Shown here in pieces: positions 7,201-14,192 of a stretch of DNA of 20,813 bases; the stretch's first letter is position 1; the number at the start of each line of letters is the position of its first letter. Source of the stretch: Phil1 sp964612925 (GTDB taxonomy: Bacteria; Bacillota; Clostridia; Christensenellales; CAG-138); assembly GCA_964612925.1 (NCBI GenBank), contig CAZTFU010000029.1, forward strand, positions 1 through 20,813, read 5' to 3'. A program made the position numbers and the translations under genes. The notes below the pieces were generated by a model that searched no databases, was not told the DNA's origin, and saw nothing but the letters and a program-made list of their open reading frames with translations.

Positions 7201-7336
7201 TGGCGTTGTTTGTGGAAAGCTTTACGCGCACCGTGTCAAGGGAGGTGCTTGCCGCCCGAGTTTGGCGCGATATGCCCGCTCCGAATACCATACATATGCA
7301 TATTATAAGGGCCGTTGCCCGCTTTATCTTAATCAA
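4214..7336 (-). CDS. Secreted SpoIID/LytB-domain protein with seven bacterial SH3 repeats
   Basis: Product of 1040 residues. A signal peptide (about 1-29, ending TRAAS) leads into a SpoIID domain (about 115-420). The core is LYGVVAYEMNNTYPIEALRA with Glu150 at the position of the essential glutamate of SpoIID. Further motifs are SDQVYKGYN (190-198), YYSASNGGET (227-236) and the terminal WGHGVGLSQRGAQ (384-396). SpoIID enzymes are lytic transglycosylases acting on peptidoglycan glycans without stem peptides. Seven SH3b-type repeats follow to the C-terminus, each with an NLR.G..T core and an NGWY-type loop, joined by acidic or Pro/Thr linkers; these usually bind the cell wall. The start is TTG, supported by GGGGA seven bases upstream. 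The gene lies 67 bases downstream of the glycerate-kinase-like gene and probably shares its transcript. Confidence 0.92.
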   Translation of the reverse strand: MIKIKRATALIICICMVFGAGISRQTRAASTSLDTVRVKLSTNNATALAIGINGEYFIEESGEIVPRGTITLRANANGTVSAVHSAQGELYTGKSVSLLRTDMRPVGGYITLNSRNYLGHMYISVLSNGYIRVINEVPLAHYLYGVVAYEMNNTYPIEALRAQAIAAKSYVLATIEQNPNAEYHIGDTSSDQVYKGYNGAYTNVIEAVDSTISEVLTVNGKILTAYYSASNGGETTVPSAAWPTKKVSDVGFAIALDPYDTANPQSMKEVVTLPINSAGSVSQQLYDMLIAKLTRYRGVQAQGISLIRSVELSNPKAKDEQHNMTTMSIVVDGIFNGISEENITLSFNVSELLLYSVCTNSSLRCYWGEYSFDGTSYNIYHMRWGHGVGLSQRGAQQRANQGQSYKQILNFYYPGATLSNYSITLPAAPAVPSDNNACSSSPEGDVQSGNNDTSGMIAIGTGTTTAKVNLRRGAGTAFESLYLMPKGTKLTVYDLDNGWYYVTADEKSLSGFVISDYVKFTALKTDVDPTPTPAQNPSGGDNAQPTPSNEVTPTPSPAVTTVDIGKVTGSGVNLRIGPDTSYVSIKKLEKNTFIIILEYSGKWVRVMAGDNEGYIHADYVERTGTAVLDGNSNEADGTISNTGTGVTTGSVNLREGEGTSTKKLSILKKGTELELISLNNGWYKVSCAAGEGYVSAKYVSVTVAIPEGGNGGNDETEAPEPRSGTGVTTGSVNLREGEGTSTKKLCVLKKGTALELISLNNGWYKVSCAAGEGYVSAQYVRVTEDIIEGGADGESTPIGMGETTGKVNLREGASTSSKVLTLLSRGTQVTLHSLENGWYRASYGEYTGYIYAKYVKKTADTVASESDSAPDAPSQGGDTTAQGNGSTLITAEGEASLPTEVILAEGKTSASVNMRTGASTSGTGVLTTIPANTTLNILAEMGDWYYVLYSGRTGFCVKAYITVTDRGTAGIYMGDTAITLINATIKSNVNFRTGPDTVYPIIRQLEAGEAAMVYMINNGWCLACCNGTWGYISKDYVKLR
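5006..5403 (-). repeat. Near-identical direct repeat of one SH3 unit (period 243 bp)
   Basis: The third and fourth SH3 repeats of the SpoIID/LytB protein are almost identical at DNA level. For example TTACATACCCTTCTCCCGCG occurs at 5011 and again at 5254. Each copy covers about 155 bases and the spacing is exactly 81 codons. The other five repeats have diverged, so this pair is a recent duplication or is kept alike by recombination. Confidence 0.85.
7127..7148. promoter_or_regulatory. parS-like ParB binding site (site 1)
   Basis: The 16-mer TGTTCCACGTGGAACA (7130-7145) matches the Bacillus-type parS consensus TGTTNCACGTGAAACA at all but one position. The perfect dyad extends to 22 bases (AATT flanks). 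It lies within codons 63-70 of the SpoIID/LytB gene, where it encodes IVPRGT. ParB (Spo0J) loads onto such sites, which in most bacteria cluster around the replication origin. The match is direct; binding is inferred. Confidence 0.75.
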
Positions 7337-7403
7337 TAAACAGTCCCCTTTGTCGGTTTTTGTAATTACATTCTATCATGTGTGCGCCGTTTGAGCCACA
7401 CGC

Positions 7404-8942
7404 CTATTTTTTCCAGCTTTCTATCATCATTTTGTGCCAAGAGCGTACCTTTGGCTGCTTTGGTGCGCCTATCTTTTCAACGTCACGCCCCATTCTTATA
7501 AAGCGGAACATTCTGTCCGCGGCATCGTCAAACCGCTTTGCATCGTCCTGCGCGGATGCATCTTCACTCGCTGTCACGGTCATAATGCCCGCATTGGTTA
7601 TGTCGTAAAGCTCCGCCGCGCCGTCATCCACTCTGTTTACCACCGCCGCAACGGGGATTTTAAGCTCCGCACAGCGCTTTATTATCGCATACATGCTCTT
7701 GCCGGGGCACATTGCTTCCTTATTGAGCACACTACAGCCCGTAACAAGCAGTGCGGTGTTTTTTGCAAGCTTATTAAAGCCTATTGCGCTGAGCAGATCG
7801 TCATAATCGCGGCTGTATTTTGCGCCCGTCAGTGCGCACATGGTCCGCGCAAAGCCCGAAAGACAGCTTTCTCCCGTGCCAAGTGCCGCATTCAGTGCAA
7901 AAACAAGCTTATCTTCACCCTCGGGAGGCACATTATCGGTAGGTGCGGATGCATCTATTATAAGCAGTTCCGCTTCGCTCAGCCGTGGGTGCAGGTATTC
8001 CGCCTCTGCCCGCGCAATAAGGGGAAGCGTGGCACTTGAGCAGGCGAGCTCGTTGCCTTCATCATCAAAGAAGCGCACACCGAGCGCACGCGCCACGCCC
8101 ATGCCGCAGTCACCCATATATGCATCGTCCATGCCTATTATTACGCGCTTTAGCCCCTCGTCAAGTGCGCGGCGCAGCATTTCACCGACGCCAAGGCTGC
8201 TTGTGCCGCCCTCGGTGAACGCTTCCGCCGTTTCAAGCACGGCTGTTCTGCCGCTTACAACGCCGTAGAATACGTCCTTTTTACCTTCGCCCATGCAGTC
8301 TGAAACGGAGGTTTTTCGCGTTGCGCCGCCGCAAGCGGTTATTATGCTGCGTACAAAGCCCGCTCCGCCGCCGTTTATAGGGAAGGGTGCAAGCTTAACG
8401 CCCTGAAAATGCCTTCTTGCGGCAACGGTAAGGCGCTTTATCGCCTCAAAGCTGCTTATATTCTCATAATCCTCGGGCGCAAGCAGTACCTTTATGCCCT
8501 TGCCCACGGGTTTGCGGCGGCCGCGCTTTTTGGGCACGGTAAGACCGTCAAGCGTACCGTCACCGCCCTCAATGCGCCCGGATGACTTGACCTGACCGAA
8601 ATAGTCAAGCCCTTCCACCTTATACAGGCGGTTGTTTTCGACAAAGGGACGGTCGTGCATCATGTACATGTCAAGTGCGGCATCCGCCGCTATTGCGCGG
8701 TAAACCTTGCGCATCTGCTTGAGCTTGCCGCCCATAAGCACAACAAGGTATACATCGCTTTCGCTATCCCCGTCACCTTCGGATGTAAACGGGTCGGGCC
8801 CGCCGTAAAGCGTAAGGTCACAAAGTTCCGTAAGTGTGAGTACGGAGAATATGCCCTCGAATATCTTTCTTGCAAAATCCTTGTGCGGCTGTTCCGCAAG
8901 TGCGGCAAAACGTATGCCCAAGGCAAATCGTGTTATGTTCAT
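7404..8942 (-). CDS. Glycerate-kinase-like protein with degenerate active site and novel N-terminal domain
   Basis: Product of 512 residues from ATG 8942. Residues about 150-440 resemble GarK/GlxK glycerate kinases: IKVLLAPEDYENISSFEAIK, SLGVGEMLRRALDEGLKRVIIG, GVARALGVRFFDDEGNEL and YLHPRLSEAELL. The hallmark motifs are altered: DGGEG is NGGGAG (190-195), GGSATNDGG is DDAYMGDCG, PGAGAAGG is absent and TGEGR.D.QS is TGCSVLNKEA (400-409). Kinase activity is therefore doubtful. The first 135 residues match nothing I recognise, and a basic linker PKKRGRRKPVGKG joins the two parts. The start at 8942 has GGGAG upstream. A longer frame from TTG 9005 would begin inside the -35 box of a near-perfect promoter. 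It is probably co-transcribed with the SpoIID/LytB gene. Confidence 0.75.
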   Translation of the reverse strand: MNITRFALGIRFAALAEQPHKDFARKIFEGIFSVLTLTELCDLTLYGGPDPFTSEGDGDSESDVYLVVLMGGKLKQMRKVYRAIAADAALDMYMMHDRPFVENNRLYKVEGLDYFGQVKSSGRIEGGDGTLDGLTVPKKRGRRKPVGKGIKVLLAPEDYENISSFEAIKRLTVAARRHFQGVKLAPFPINGGGAGFVRSIITACGGATRKTSVSDCMGEGKKDVFYGVVSGRTAVLETAEAFTEGGTSSLGVGEMLRRALDEGLKRVIIGMDDAYMGDCGMGVARALGVRFFDDEGNELACSSATLPLIARAEAEYLHPRLSEAELLIIDASAPTDNVPPEGEDKLVFALNAALGTGESCLSGFARTMCALTGAKYSRDYDDLLSAIGFNKLAKNTALLVTGCSVLNKEAMCPGKSMYAIIKRCAELKIPVAAVVNRVDDGAAELYDITNAGIMTVTASEDASAQDDAKRFDDAADRMFRFIRMGRDVEKIGAPKQPKVRSWHKMMIESWKK

Positions 8943-8976
8943 AAAGCTGAGGCTCCCAAAGCAAATTGTTAATATT

Positions 8977-9005
8977 ATTATAGCCTGTGCCGCGCCTATG
9001 GTCAA
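8977..9005 (-). promoter_or_regulatory. Promoter of the glycerate-kinase-like / SpoIID operon
   Basis: On the minus strand TTGACC (9000-9005), a 17-base spacer and TATAAT (8977-8982). Its position inside a longer open frame decides the start codon in favour of ATG 8942, with GGGAGCC at 8951-8957 as ribosome site. Confidence 0.82.
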
Positions 9006-9058
9006 ACCCGTAAAAATGAGTTATTATATAGCATAGTTGAAATTAAGGAGAATGAAAA

Positions 9059-9718
9059 ATGATAACACTTGAACAGGTCAAGGCAGACGATGCCATAAAA
9101 ACCTATATCCGCATGGCGGATGCGGCACTGGGGGAGCTCGGCTTTACCGAACACAGCTTTGCCCATGTCGGCAAAACGGCGGAAACCGCCGCGTATATAC
9201 TTGAAACGCTTGGGTATGACAAGCGGGAAATAGAGCTTGCCCAAATCGCCGCATATATGCACGATATAGGAAACGTTATAAACAGGGTAGACCACGCCCA
9301 AAGCGGTGCTGTAATGGCGTTTAGAATACTCGACAGGCTCGGCGCCGATGCGGAGGATATAGCAAAAGTGGTCGCCGCAATAGGCAACCATGACGAGGGC
9401 ACGGGCGTACCCGTAAGCGCGATATCCGCCGCCCTTATAATAGCGGACAAAACGGACGTGCGCTATACCCGCGTAAGAAAGGCCGAATTTGCCGCATTTG
9501 ACATACACGACCGCGTGAATTTTGCCGTGCGGCAGGCCGTAACCGCCATAGACGACGCACACGAAAACATAACCCTCACCATGACAATAGATACCAAGTA
9601 TTGTTCCGTTATGGAATACTTTGAAATATTCCTAAAGCGCATGCTTCTTTGCCGCAAGGCGGCGGAGCGGCTCGGCCTCAAGTTCAGGCTGAATATAAAC
9701 GGGCAAAGCCTACTTTGA
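9059..9718 (+). CDS. HD-domain phosphohydrolase
   Basis: Product of 219 residues. The metal-binding HD pattern is visible: His36 (FAHVGK), His68-Asp69 (YMHDIGN), His79, His111-Asp112 (GNHDEG) and Asp130 (IADKTDV). HD proteins of this size are metal-dependent phosphohydrolases, often acting on nucleotides or phosphoesters; the substrate is not evident. No GYP motif or partner GGDEF domain is present, so there is no sign of a cyclic-di-GMP role. AAGGAG precedes the ATG. It is divergent from the glycerate-kinase-like gene and 31 bases upstream of the next gene, with which it probably forms an operon. An AT-rich stretch (TATTATATAG near 9022) could supply the promoter, but no clear -35 was found. 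Confidence 0.85.
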   Translation: MITLEQVKADDAIKTYIRMADAALGELGFTEHSFAHVGKTAETAAYILETLGYDKREIELAQIAAYMHDIGNVINRVDHAQSGAVMAFRILDRLGADAEDIAKVVAAIGNHDEGTGVPVSAISAALIIADKTDVRYTRVRKAEFAAFDIHDRVNFAVRQAVTAIDDAHENITLTMTIDTKYCSVMEYFEIFLKRMLLCRKAAERLGLKFRLNINGQSLL

Positions 9719-9749
9719 TTATCCGTTAAAGAAGGGAGAAATAAGCGAA

Positions 9750-10388
9750 ATGAGCGAAAATAGGAGTATGTATGTGCTGTTTTCACGCCAAAATACTAAA
9801 ATAGGCCGCGTAATACGGGTATTTTTGCCAAGCAGCCGCTACACGCACGTTGCCCTTTCGCTGGATGGTGAGCTTAACACGGTTTATTCCTTTTCCCGCG
9901 CACGGCACGATTCGCCCTTTTCGGGCGGGTTCATGCGCGAATATCCCGTGCATTACATATTGGGCGATAGGGACGTGCCGGTTAAAATATGCAAGGTTGA
10001 ATTGAGCGAGGAGGAATATGCCGCGGCCAAGGCTCGCCTTGAGGACATCATTTGCCGCAGGGAGCAGCTTATATACAACCTATTTGACGCGGCGGCGCTG
10101 CCCTTTGGCCGCAGGTATAAAATAAAGGATGCATACACCTGCGTAAGCTTCACCTCATACGTTGTCGGCATGGACGACACGCACGACATAGCCGACCTTG
10201 AGTCGCGCCTTGAAGCAAACACGGTATATGTCGGCTCCCTAAAGGAGCTTATCACGCGCTACGCTCTCGGCGTTCCCGCAGGTGATGACTATTTTGTCCG
10301 TCGCGGCCTATATGCCGCCGCACAGGACTTCGCCCGCCTGTTCACCCGCCTCATGCGCCGCAGAGGGCTCCGCGTGGGCATGATATAA
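9750..10388 (+). CDS. Permuted papain-fold (YiiX/NlpC-P60-like) protein
   Basis: Product of 212 residues. YTHVALSLD (31-39, His33) and the later YTCVSFTSYVVG (129-140, Cys131) match the circularly permuted papain-like fold of the YiiX/YaeF group, in which His precedes Cys. Such proteins are hydrolases or acyltransferases acting on amide or ester bonds. No signal peptide is seen, so it appears cytoplasmic. The basic C-terminus (RLMRRRGLR) could contact membrane or nucleic acid. GGGAG precedes the ATG. It follows the HD gene in the same transcription unit, and a candidate terminator lies 40 bases beyond it. The fold call is moderate; the substrate is unknown. Confidence 0.6.
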   Translation: MSENRSMYVLFSRQNTKIGRVIRVFLPSSRYTHVALSLDGELNTVYSFSRARHDSPFSGGFMREYPVHYILGDRDVPVKICKVELSEEEYAAAKARLEDIICRREQLIYNLFDAAALPFGRRYKIKDAYTCVSFTSYVVGMDDTHDIADLESRLEANTVYVGSLKELITRYALGVPAGDDYFVRRGLYAAAQDFARLFTRLMRRRGLRVGMI

Positions 10389-10428
10389 TACAAAAGAACA
10401 GCTTTTACACCGCACAAGAGCGGCACAA

Positions 10429-10474
10429 ACGGCACTCCCACGGACAACCGCGGCACGGGTGCCGTTATTGTTAT
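10429..10474 (+). terminator. Candidate terminator of the HD/papain-fold operon
   Basis: ACGGCAC (10429-10435) pairs with GTGCCGT (10459-10465) and is followed by TATTGTTATG. The loop is long (23 bases) but GC-rich and can fold further. The T-tract is weak. Confidence 0.45.
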
Positions 10475-10529
10475 GACTGCGCTCCGCCGCAGTTGCTTTT
10501 GCAGGGAGGCAGACAGCAGGGAGAAAAAA

Positions 10530-10681
10530 GCCTCCCTTGTGCAAAGGGAGGTGGCAAAATCTCTGATTTTGACGGAGGGATTGCCAAGACTGTATGCCGC
10601 GACTTTTACAATCCCTCAGTCTGCTCCGCAGACACCTCCGCACAAGGCATACCCTAAAGGGCATCTTTGCACAAGGGATGC
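10530..10681. repeat. Dispersed palindromic repeat, copy 2 (full element with inverted ends)
   Basis: The left half starts GCCTCCCTTGTGCAAAG and contains GACGGAGGGATTG. The right half is its imperfect inverse: CAATCCCTC, AGACACCTCCG, ending CTTTGCACAAGGGATGC. The halves flank an unrelated core of about 25 bases. The right half is nearly the same as 74-153. It has no coding capacity. The inverted ends make it look like a miniature inverted-repeat element, but no target-site duplication was established. Confidence 0.75.
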
Positions 10682-10720
10682 CCGCGAACTAAGCCTGCCC
10701 GCCCCACATCTTCATAATAG

Positions 10721-10780
10721 CCAAAATTCGCCCGCAACGGAAGCATACTGCCTTGCGGCTTGCACCCTCCGTCACGGGCG
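10721..10780 (-). terminator. Candidate terminator of the YdjI-like gene
   Basis: On the minus strand CGCCCG (10775-10780), TG, ACGGAGG pairs with CTTCCGT, TG, CGGGCG (10729-10734), giving a long stem with a symmetric internal loop and an inner GCC/GGC hairpin. AATTTTGG follows. It lies 46 bases past the stop codon at 10827. The T-tract is short, so this is tentative. Confidence 0.45.
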
Positions 10781-10826
10781 GATCATTGTTTATGCCTTTA
10801 TAGTGTTTGAATTACTTCGGCTTACT

Positions 10827-12164
10827 TCAGCTCAGCTTTGTGCCGCACTTGGCGCAGAACTTTGCACCGTCGTTAGCTTTTTCGCCGCAGTTGGGGCAGA
10901 AGACGGGCTTTTGCGCTTCCTCGGGTCGCTTTGTGCCGCAGTTGGGGCAGAATGCCATGGCCGCGCCGTTTTCGGCACCGCAGGTGCATTTCCAGCCCCG
11001 CTCTTCGGCCTTGGGAGTGGGCTTCTTTGCACCGCAGTTAGGGCAGAAGGCCATGCTTTCGGCATTTTCAGCTCCGCAGGAGCATTTCCATGCGTTTGCG
11101 GCCGCCGCTTCGGCCTTTGCCTTGGCTTCGGCTTCTTCACGCGCCGCACGTTCGTGCGCCTGTTGCTGCATCTGCTGCTGATTCGCCGCGGAGAATGCGC
11201 CCGCCATGCCGGAGGAAGCATTCATGCCCATGCCGACTCCCATAAACGCCGCACCCGCGCCCGCGGTATTACTGCCCGCCGCCTCAACGCCGCGCGCCAT
11301 CGCGCCCTGAACATAGCCCTCGCGTATGCTTGCATCGGAAAGCATTGCGCCCTGATTGCGCATGTTGATAAGCTTCTGACTCTCTTCGTCATAGGAAACC
11401 GAGCCTATGCCCACGGCCTGAATCTGCATACCGCGGGTCTGATTCCATTCTTCATCAAGCACGTTCGCCATGTACTTGGAAAGCTCCCGCGCCTTGCTTG
11501 TAACAAAGCTTATGCGCATGCCGTCCGCACTCATTTGGTTTATGGCGGATTGAAGTGCCTCAAGGAACTCGTTAAGGTACTGTTCGTTTATGTCGGAAAT
11601 GTTCACGCTTTCCGCGTTGCGGGGAATGGCCTCGGCATAGAATTTAAGCGGATCGGTCACCTTTATAGAGTATGTGCCGTGCGCGCGCAGGAACAGCTCC
11701 GAATTATAGAAGCAGTCAAAATAGTTTATCGGCGTGCGAGTGCCGAACTTTATGCCCTTTATCTCCTGAAGATTTATAAAGAATACCTTCTGACTTGAGG
11801 AGGGCGTTCCGCCGTATTTTATGCGGGTGAAGGTTTCCTTGAGCGAATCACCGAATTGTCCGTTAAAAAGGCTTGGCATGGACGAATTGTCCACCTTGTA
11901 ATAGCCGCTCTCCGCCGTGTAGTCAACCACCTTGCCGCCGTCGGTCAGCAACATGAACTGATTATCGTAAACATGGATAACGGAACCGTTTGAAACGGTG
12001 TTGTCCGTGCCCTTGGTGTTCTGGTTGCGGCTGTCGCCTTTGCGCACCTTTATGCCGCGGGTGAAAACGGTGTTGTCACCCATGGGGGCGGATTCGATAA
12101 CCTCAAGCCAGCTGTCCGCAAGGGAGCCGCCTATTGCGCCCGTCAGTGCCTTTATAATACCCAT
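10827..12164 (-). CDS. YdjI-like SPFH-domain protein with three C-terminal zinc ribbons
   Basis: Product of 445 residues. The N-terminal three quarters match the bacterial SPFH/virion-core-protein-like family typified by Bacillus subtilis YdjI: SWLEVIESAPMGDNTVFTRG near the start and an SPFH-type core with ISDINEQYLNEFLEAL. A Gly/Ala/Met-rich segment and an Ala/Glu/Lys/Gln helix (about 326-358) lead to three CxC/CxxC zinc ribbons (359-390, 391-420, 421-445). The first two are near duplicates. YdjI works with phage-shock-type membrane-stress proteins in Bacillus; no PspA or DUF3898-type partner is visible here. AGGAGG precedes the ATG. It follows the VanW gene by 83 bases on the same strand. 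Confidence 0.85.
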   Translation of the reverse strand: MGIIKALTGAIGGSLADSWLEVIESAPMGDNTVFTRGIKVRKGDSRNQNTKGTDNTVSNGSVIHVYDNQFMLLTDGGKVVDYTAESGYYKVDNSSMPSLFNGQFGDSLKETFTRIKYGGTPSSSQKVFFINLQEIKGIKFGTRTPINYFDCFYNSELFLRAHGTYSIKVTDPLKFYAEAIPRNAESVNISDINEQYLNEFLEALQSAINQMSADGMRISFVTSKARELSKYMANVLDEEWNQTRGMQIQAVGIGSVSYDEESQKLINMRNQGAMLSDASIREGYVQGAMARGVEAAGSNTAGAGAAFMGVGMGMNASSGMAGAFSAANQQQMQQQAHERAAREEAEAKAKAEAAAANAWKCSCGAENAESMAFCPNCGAKKPTPKAEERGWKCTCGAENGAAMAFCPNCGTKRPEEAQKPVFCPNCGEKANDGAKFCAKCGTKLS

Positions 12165-12201
12165 ACAATATTTCCTCCTGTTTTTAATGGTTATATTATC
12201 C

Positions 12202-12238
12202 CCGCCGCACGGCTTCCGCTTACGGTATCATGCGGCGG
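12202..12238 (-). other. Stable hairpin between the vanW-like and ydjI-like genes
   Basis: CCGCCGCATG (read on the minus strand) pairs with CGTGCGGCGG over ten positions including one G-U, with a CCG/CGG inner pair. No T-tract follows (GGATAATATAACC instead), so it is probably a processing or stabilising element in a shared transcript rather than a terminator. Confidence 0.45.
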
Positions 12239-12247
12239 AGAAATACG

Positions 12248-14119
12248 TCAGTTTGCGTTTGTCGGCGCCGTGCCGTATGCCTGCCAAGCGGGGTCGGGAG
12301 ACTCTCCTGCGGCAAGTGCCGCGCCCGTGCCTATAGAGATTTCGGGCGGGTTGCCCTTGTAGGTATCGGTATAGAGGAGCTTACTTTCGACAAGCTTGCC
12401 GTCCACATATTTGTCCTGATACGCTTCCGCAACATAATACTGATGCCCCTGCACGCGCTCAAGCTGATAGCCAGTTGCGATAGTCGCATCCTGAGTATAT
12501 ATGACCTCCTCAAGGCGGGAACGCTGCTCTATTATCTCGTTGCGGGATTGATACGTAACCCCTTCGGGCAAGGGTGCGCCGTATATGTAAACGGTTATTG
12601 TGTGCCTTCGACTGCTGCCCTCCGCGTTTTGCACCCGCGCGAATATGTATACGGGCGAATCGGTGTTGTTTTTCCACACGAAGTCTATGCCGCGGGTATC
12701 AACCGTTGCGTCAAGTCCTATCGGCACATAGTCGGACGGTATAGTGTGGGCGCGGCGGTCAACTATTTCCATGTTTGCACAAAGCAGTGCGTTATACAGC
12801 GTCGTGGATACTTGGCATATGCCGCCGCCCGCCTGAATGGTATACTCCTTGCCGCCGCTTATGCCGTTTGCACCCTTCCAACCAAGCTCATATGTTCTTG
12901 GACCCACAACCGTGTTAAAGCTCCATTCTTCGCCCGGCTGAATAACGTTTCCGTTTATTATGTCCGCCGCCTTTTGTATGTTGAATTTGCGGTTCTGCTT
13001 TGTCTCGTCATCCTTTGCTGCGGAAAACTTGGTGGTGTAGCTTGCTATAAGCACGGTGTTCGCCCTAAGCTCGTCTATACTGCCGCCCGGCAGTACGGCG
13101 TTTATAGTCGCATCCACACTGCACTCAAAATTGCCTGCGGAAAGCGCGGCCTCTATGGTGTCGGCCGTGGCTTCCTCGTTAAGGGTTTTGCCCTCTTCGC
13201 CCGTATAGTAGTTAAAGCGTTCCTCCTGTGACCAGTCGGTTATGGGCTCAGCATAGGCAACGGCGGCATCGGTATTCACCGTTTCGGCCATTGCGGAAAG
13301 GGCGGAGAGTATCATGTCCCGCTCCCACGTGTATTGCGCATCGAATTCGCCCTCACCCGCGCCCGTTATGAACACGGCATCGTCATTTTGACTGCGACCG
13401 TAGTTCAGTCCGTCCGCAAGGGCGGATGTTATATCATAGCTCATGCCCATTGCGGAAGAATCAAGCGTCCAGCTCGTATCGCCGCAATTCACGGTAACGG
13501 CAACCGATTTAAGCTTCTTTTCGGCCGCGTTTTTAACAAGACCCGTGGCCTCCTCGGGCGTCATGCCGCTTACGTCAACGCCAATAAGCTTAACGCCCGC
13601 CTTGAAACGCTTGCCGCTCTGCATAAGCTTATCCATGTCGGCGACCGCATCCGCACCCGAATTATTGGATATGGCGACAATTATTATAACGCAAACAAGC
13701 ACAAGCGCCAAAAGTGCCACCAGTTTCAGCGTGTTGCGGGCATTCTTTTTCTTTTTGCGTGCCTTGGCGGAAGAAGCCGTGCGCACGGCAGTGCCTTTTG
13801 CGGCGGATGCGTCCCTTTGCGCGGTACCTTTGCGTGCGGACGAAGCATTGCGGGTTGTTACTTTGCCGCGAGATGGGGCGGTGCTTGCGCTGTTGCGTGC
13901 CGCATTCCCCGTGCGCGTACTTGTCCCCTTGCGCGAGGAGGAGGTAGTGCGCCTTGCGGCGGAAGAAGTCCCCCGTGCGGAGGAGGATGCTTTTTGTGTA
14001 CCGCCGCTCCTTGTGCCGCCCGATGCCGTGGCGCTTGATACGGTGCGCACGGACTTTTTCATATATGAAGGGAGCTGTGGCCCGCTTGAGTAGCTTCCCT
14101 TGGAATTATCGTTTGCCAT
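12248..14119 (-). CDS. Membrane-anchored VanW family protein with peptidoglycan-binding-like domain
   Basis: Product of 623 residues from ATG 14119, preceded by AGAGGAAAC. Upstream in-frame codons lie within the promoter region and are rejected. An unusual cytoplasmic tail (about 23-128) is made almost wholly of Ser, Thr, Ala, Gly, Arg and Lys. It ends in KARKKKKNAR, followed by one membrane helix (131-151). The extracellular part holds a YkuD-adjacent type domain (about 170-350; IGVDVSGMTPEEA is typical) and then VanW (about 376-503), with PGEEWSFN and GGGICQVSTTLYNA. VanW proteins occur in vancomycin-resistance clusters and widely in Clostridia; their biochemical role is not settled. No van ligase is nearby, so no resistance function is implied. 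It likely shares a transcript with the YdjI-like gene. Confidence 0.9.
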   Translation of the reverse strand: MANDNSKGSYSSGPQLPSYMKKSVRTVSSATASGGTRSGGTQKASSSARGTSSAARRTTSSSRKGTSTRTGNAARNSASTAPSRGKVTTRNASSARKGTAQRDASAAKGTAVRTASSAKARKKKKNARNTLKLVALLALVLVCVIIIVAISNNSGADAVADMDKLMQSGKRFKAGVKLIGVDVSGMTPEEATGLVKNAAEKKLKSVAVTVNCGDTSWTLDSSAMGMSYDITSALADGLNYGRSQNDDAVFITGAGEGEFDAQYTWERDMILSALSAMAETVNTDAAVAYAEPITDWSQEERFNYYTGEEGKTLNEEATADTIEAALSAGNFECSVDATINAVLPGGSIDELRANTVLIASYTTKFSAAKDDETKQNRKFNIQKAADIINGNVIQPGEEWSFNTVVGPRTYELGWKGANGISGGKEYTIQAGGGICQVSTTLYNALLCANMEIVDRRAHTIPSDYVPIGLDATVDTRGIDFVWKNNTDSPVYIFARVQNAEGSSRRHTITVYIYGAPLPEGVTYQSRNEIIEQRSRLEEVIYTQDATIATGYQLERVQGHQYYVAEAYQDKYVDGKLVESKLLYTDTYKGNPPEISIGTGAALAAGESPDPAWQAYGTAPTNAN

Positions 14120-14163
14120 GTTTCCTCTTTCCAATGTCATTGTTACATAATCTATCACCCTAT

Positions 14164-14192
14164 ATTGTAGACCAAATAGAGTTTTTAGGCAA
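14164..14192 (-). promoter_or_regulatory. Promoter of the vanW-ydjI-like unit
   Basis: On the minus strand TTGCCT (14187-14192), 17-base spacer, TACAAT (14164-14169), 44 bases before ATG 14119. It is divergent from the glycan-operon promoter. Confidence 0.72.

Larger units (their letters stand above)
10389..10826. other. Non-coding interval between convergent genes
   Basis: No gene is supported here. It contains a candidate plus-strand terminator (10429-10474), a full copy of the dispersed palindromic repeat (10530-10681) and a candidate minus-strand terminator (10721-10780). The convergent arrangement, with the repeat between two terminators, is a typical tolerated insertion point. Confidence 0.6.

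Noticed and set aside
8943..9005. N-terminal extension of the glycerate-kinase-like protein from TTG 9005, which would add a membrane helix
   Set aside because: The TTG is the first codon-sized piece of a TTGACC -35 box with TATAAT 17 bases on, so transcription starts downstream of it. ATG 8942 has a ribosome site.
10473..11798. 441-codon open frame on the plus strand
   Set aside because: It begins in the dispersed repeat and runs antisense through the YdjI-like gene, whose zinc ribbons and ribosome site make it the real gene.
12230..13231. 333-codon open frame on the plus strand
   Set aside because: It lies antisense to the VanW gene, has no recognisable domain and no ribosome site. It is explained by the codon bias of the real gene.
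13326..13331. CACGTG as a further parS core
   Set aside because: The flanks (CTCC and TATT) do not match the parS arms.
12248..14119. Vancomycin-resistance locus
   Set aside because: VanW domains are widespread in Clostridia, and no vanA/H/X-type or regulator genes are present.
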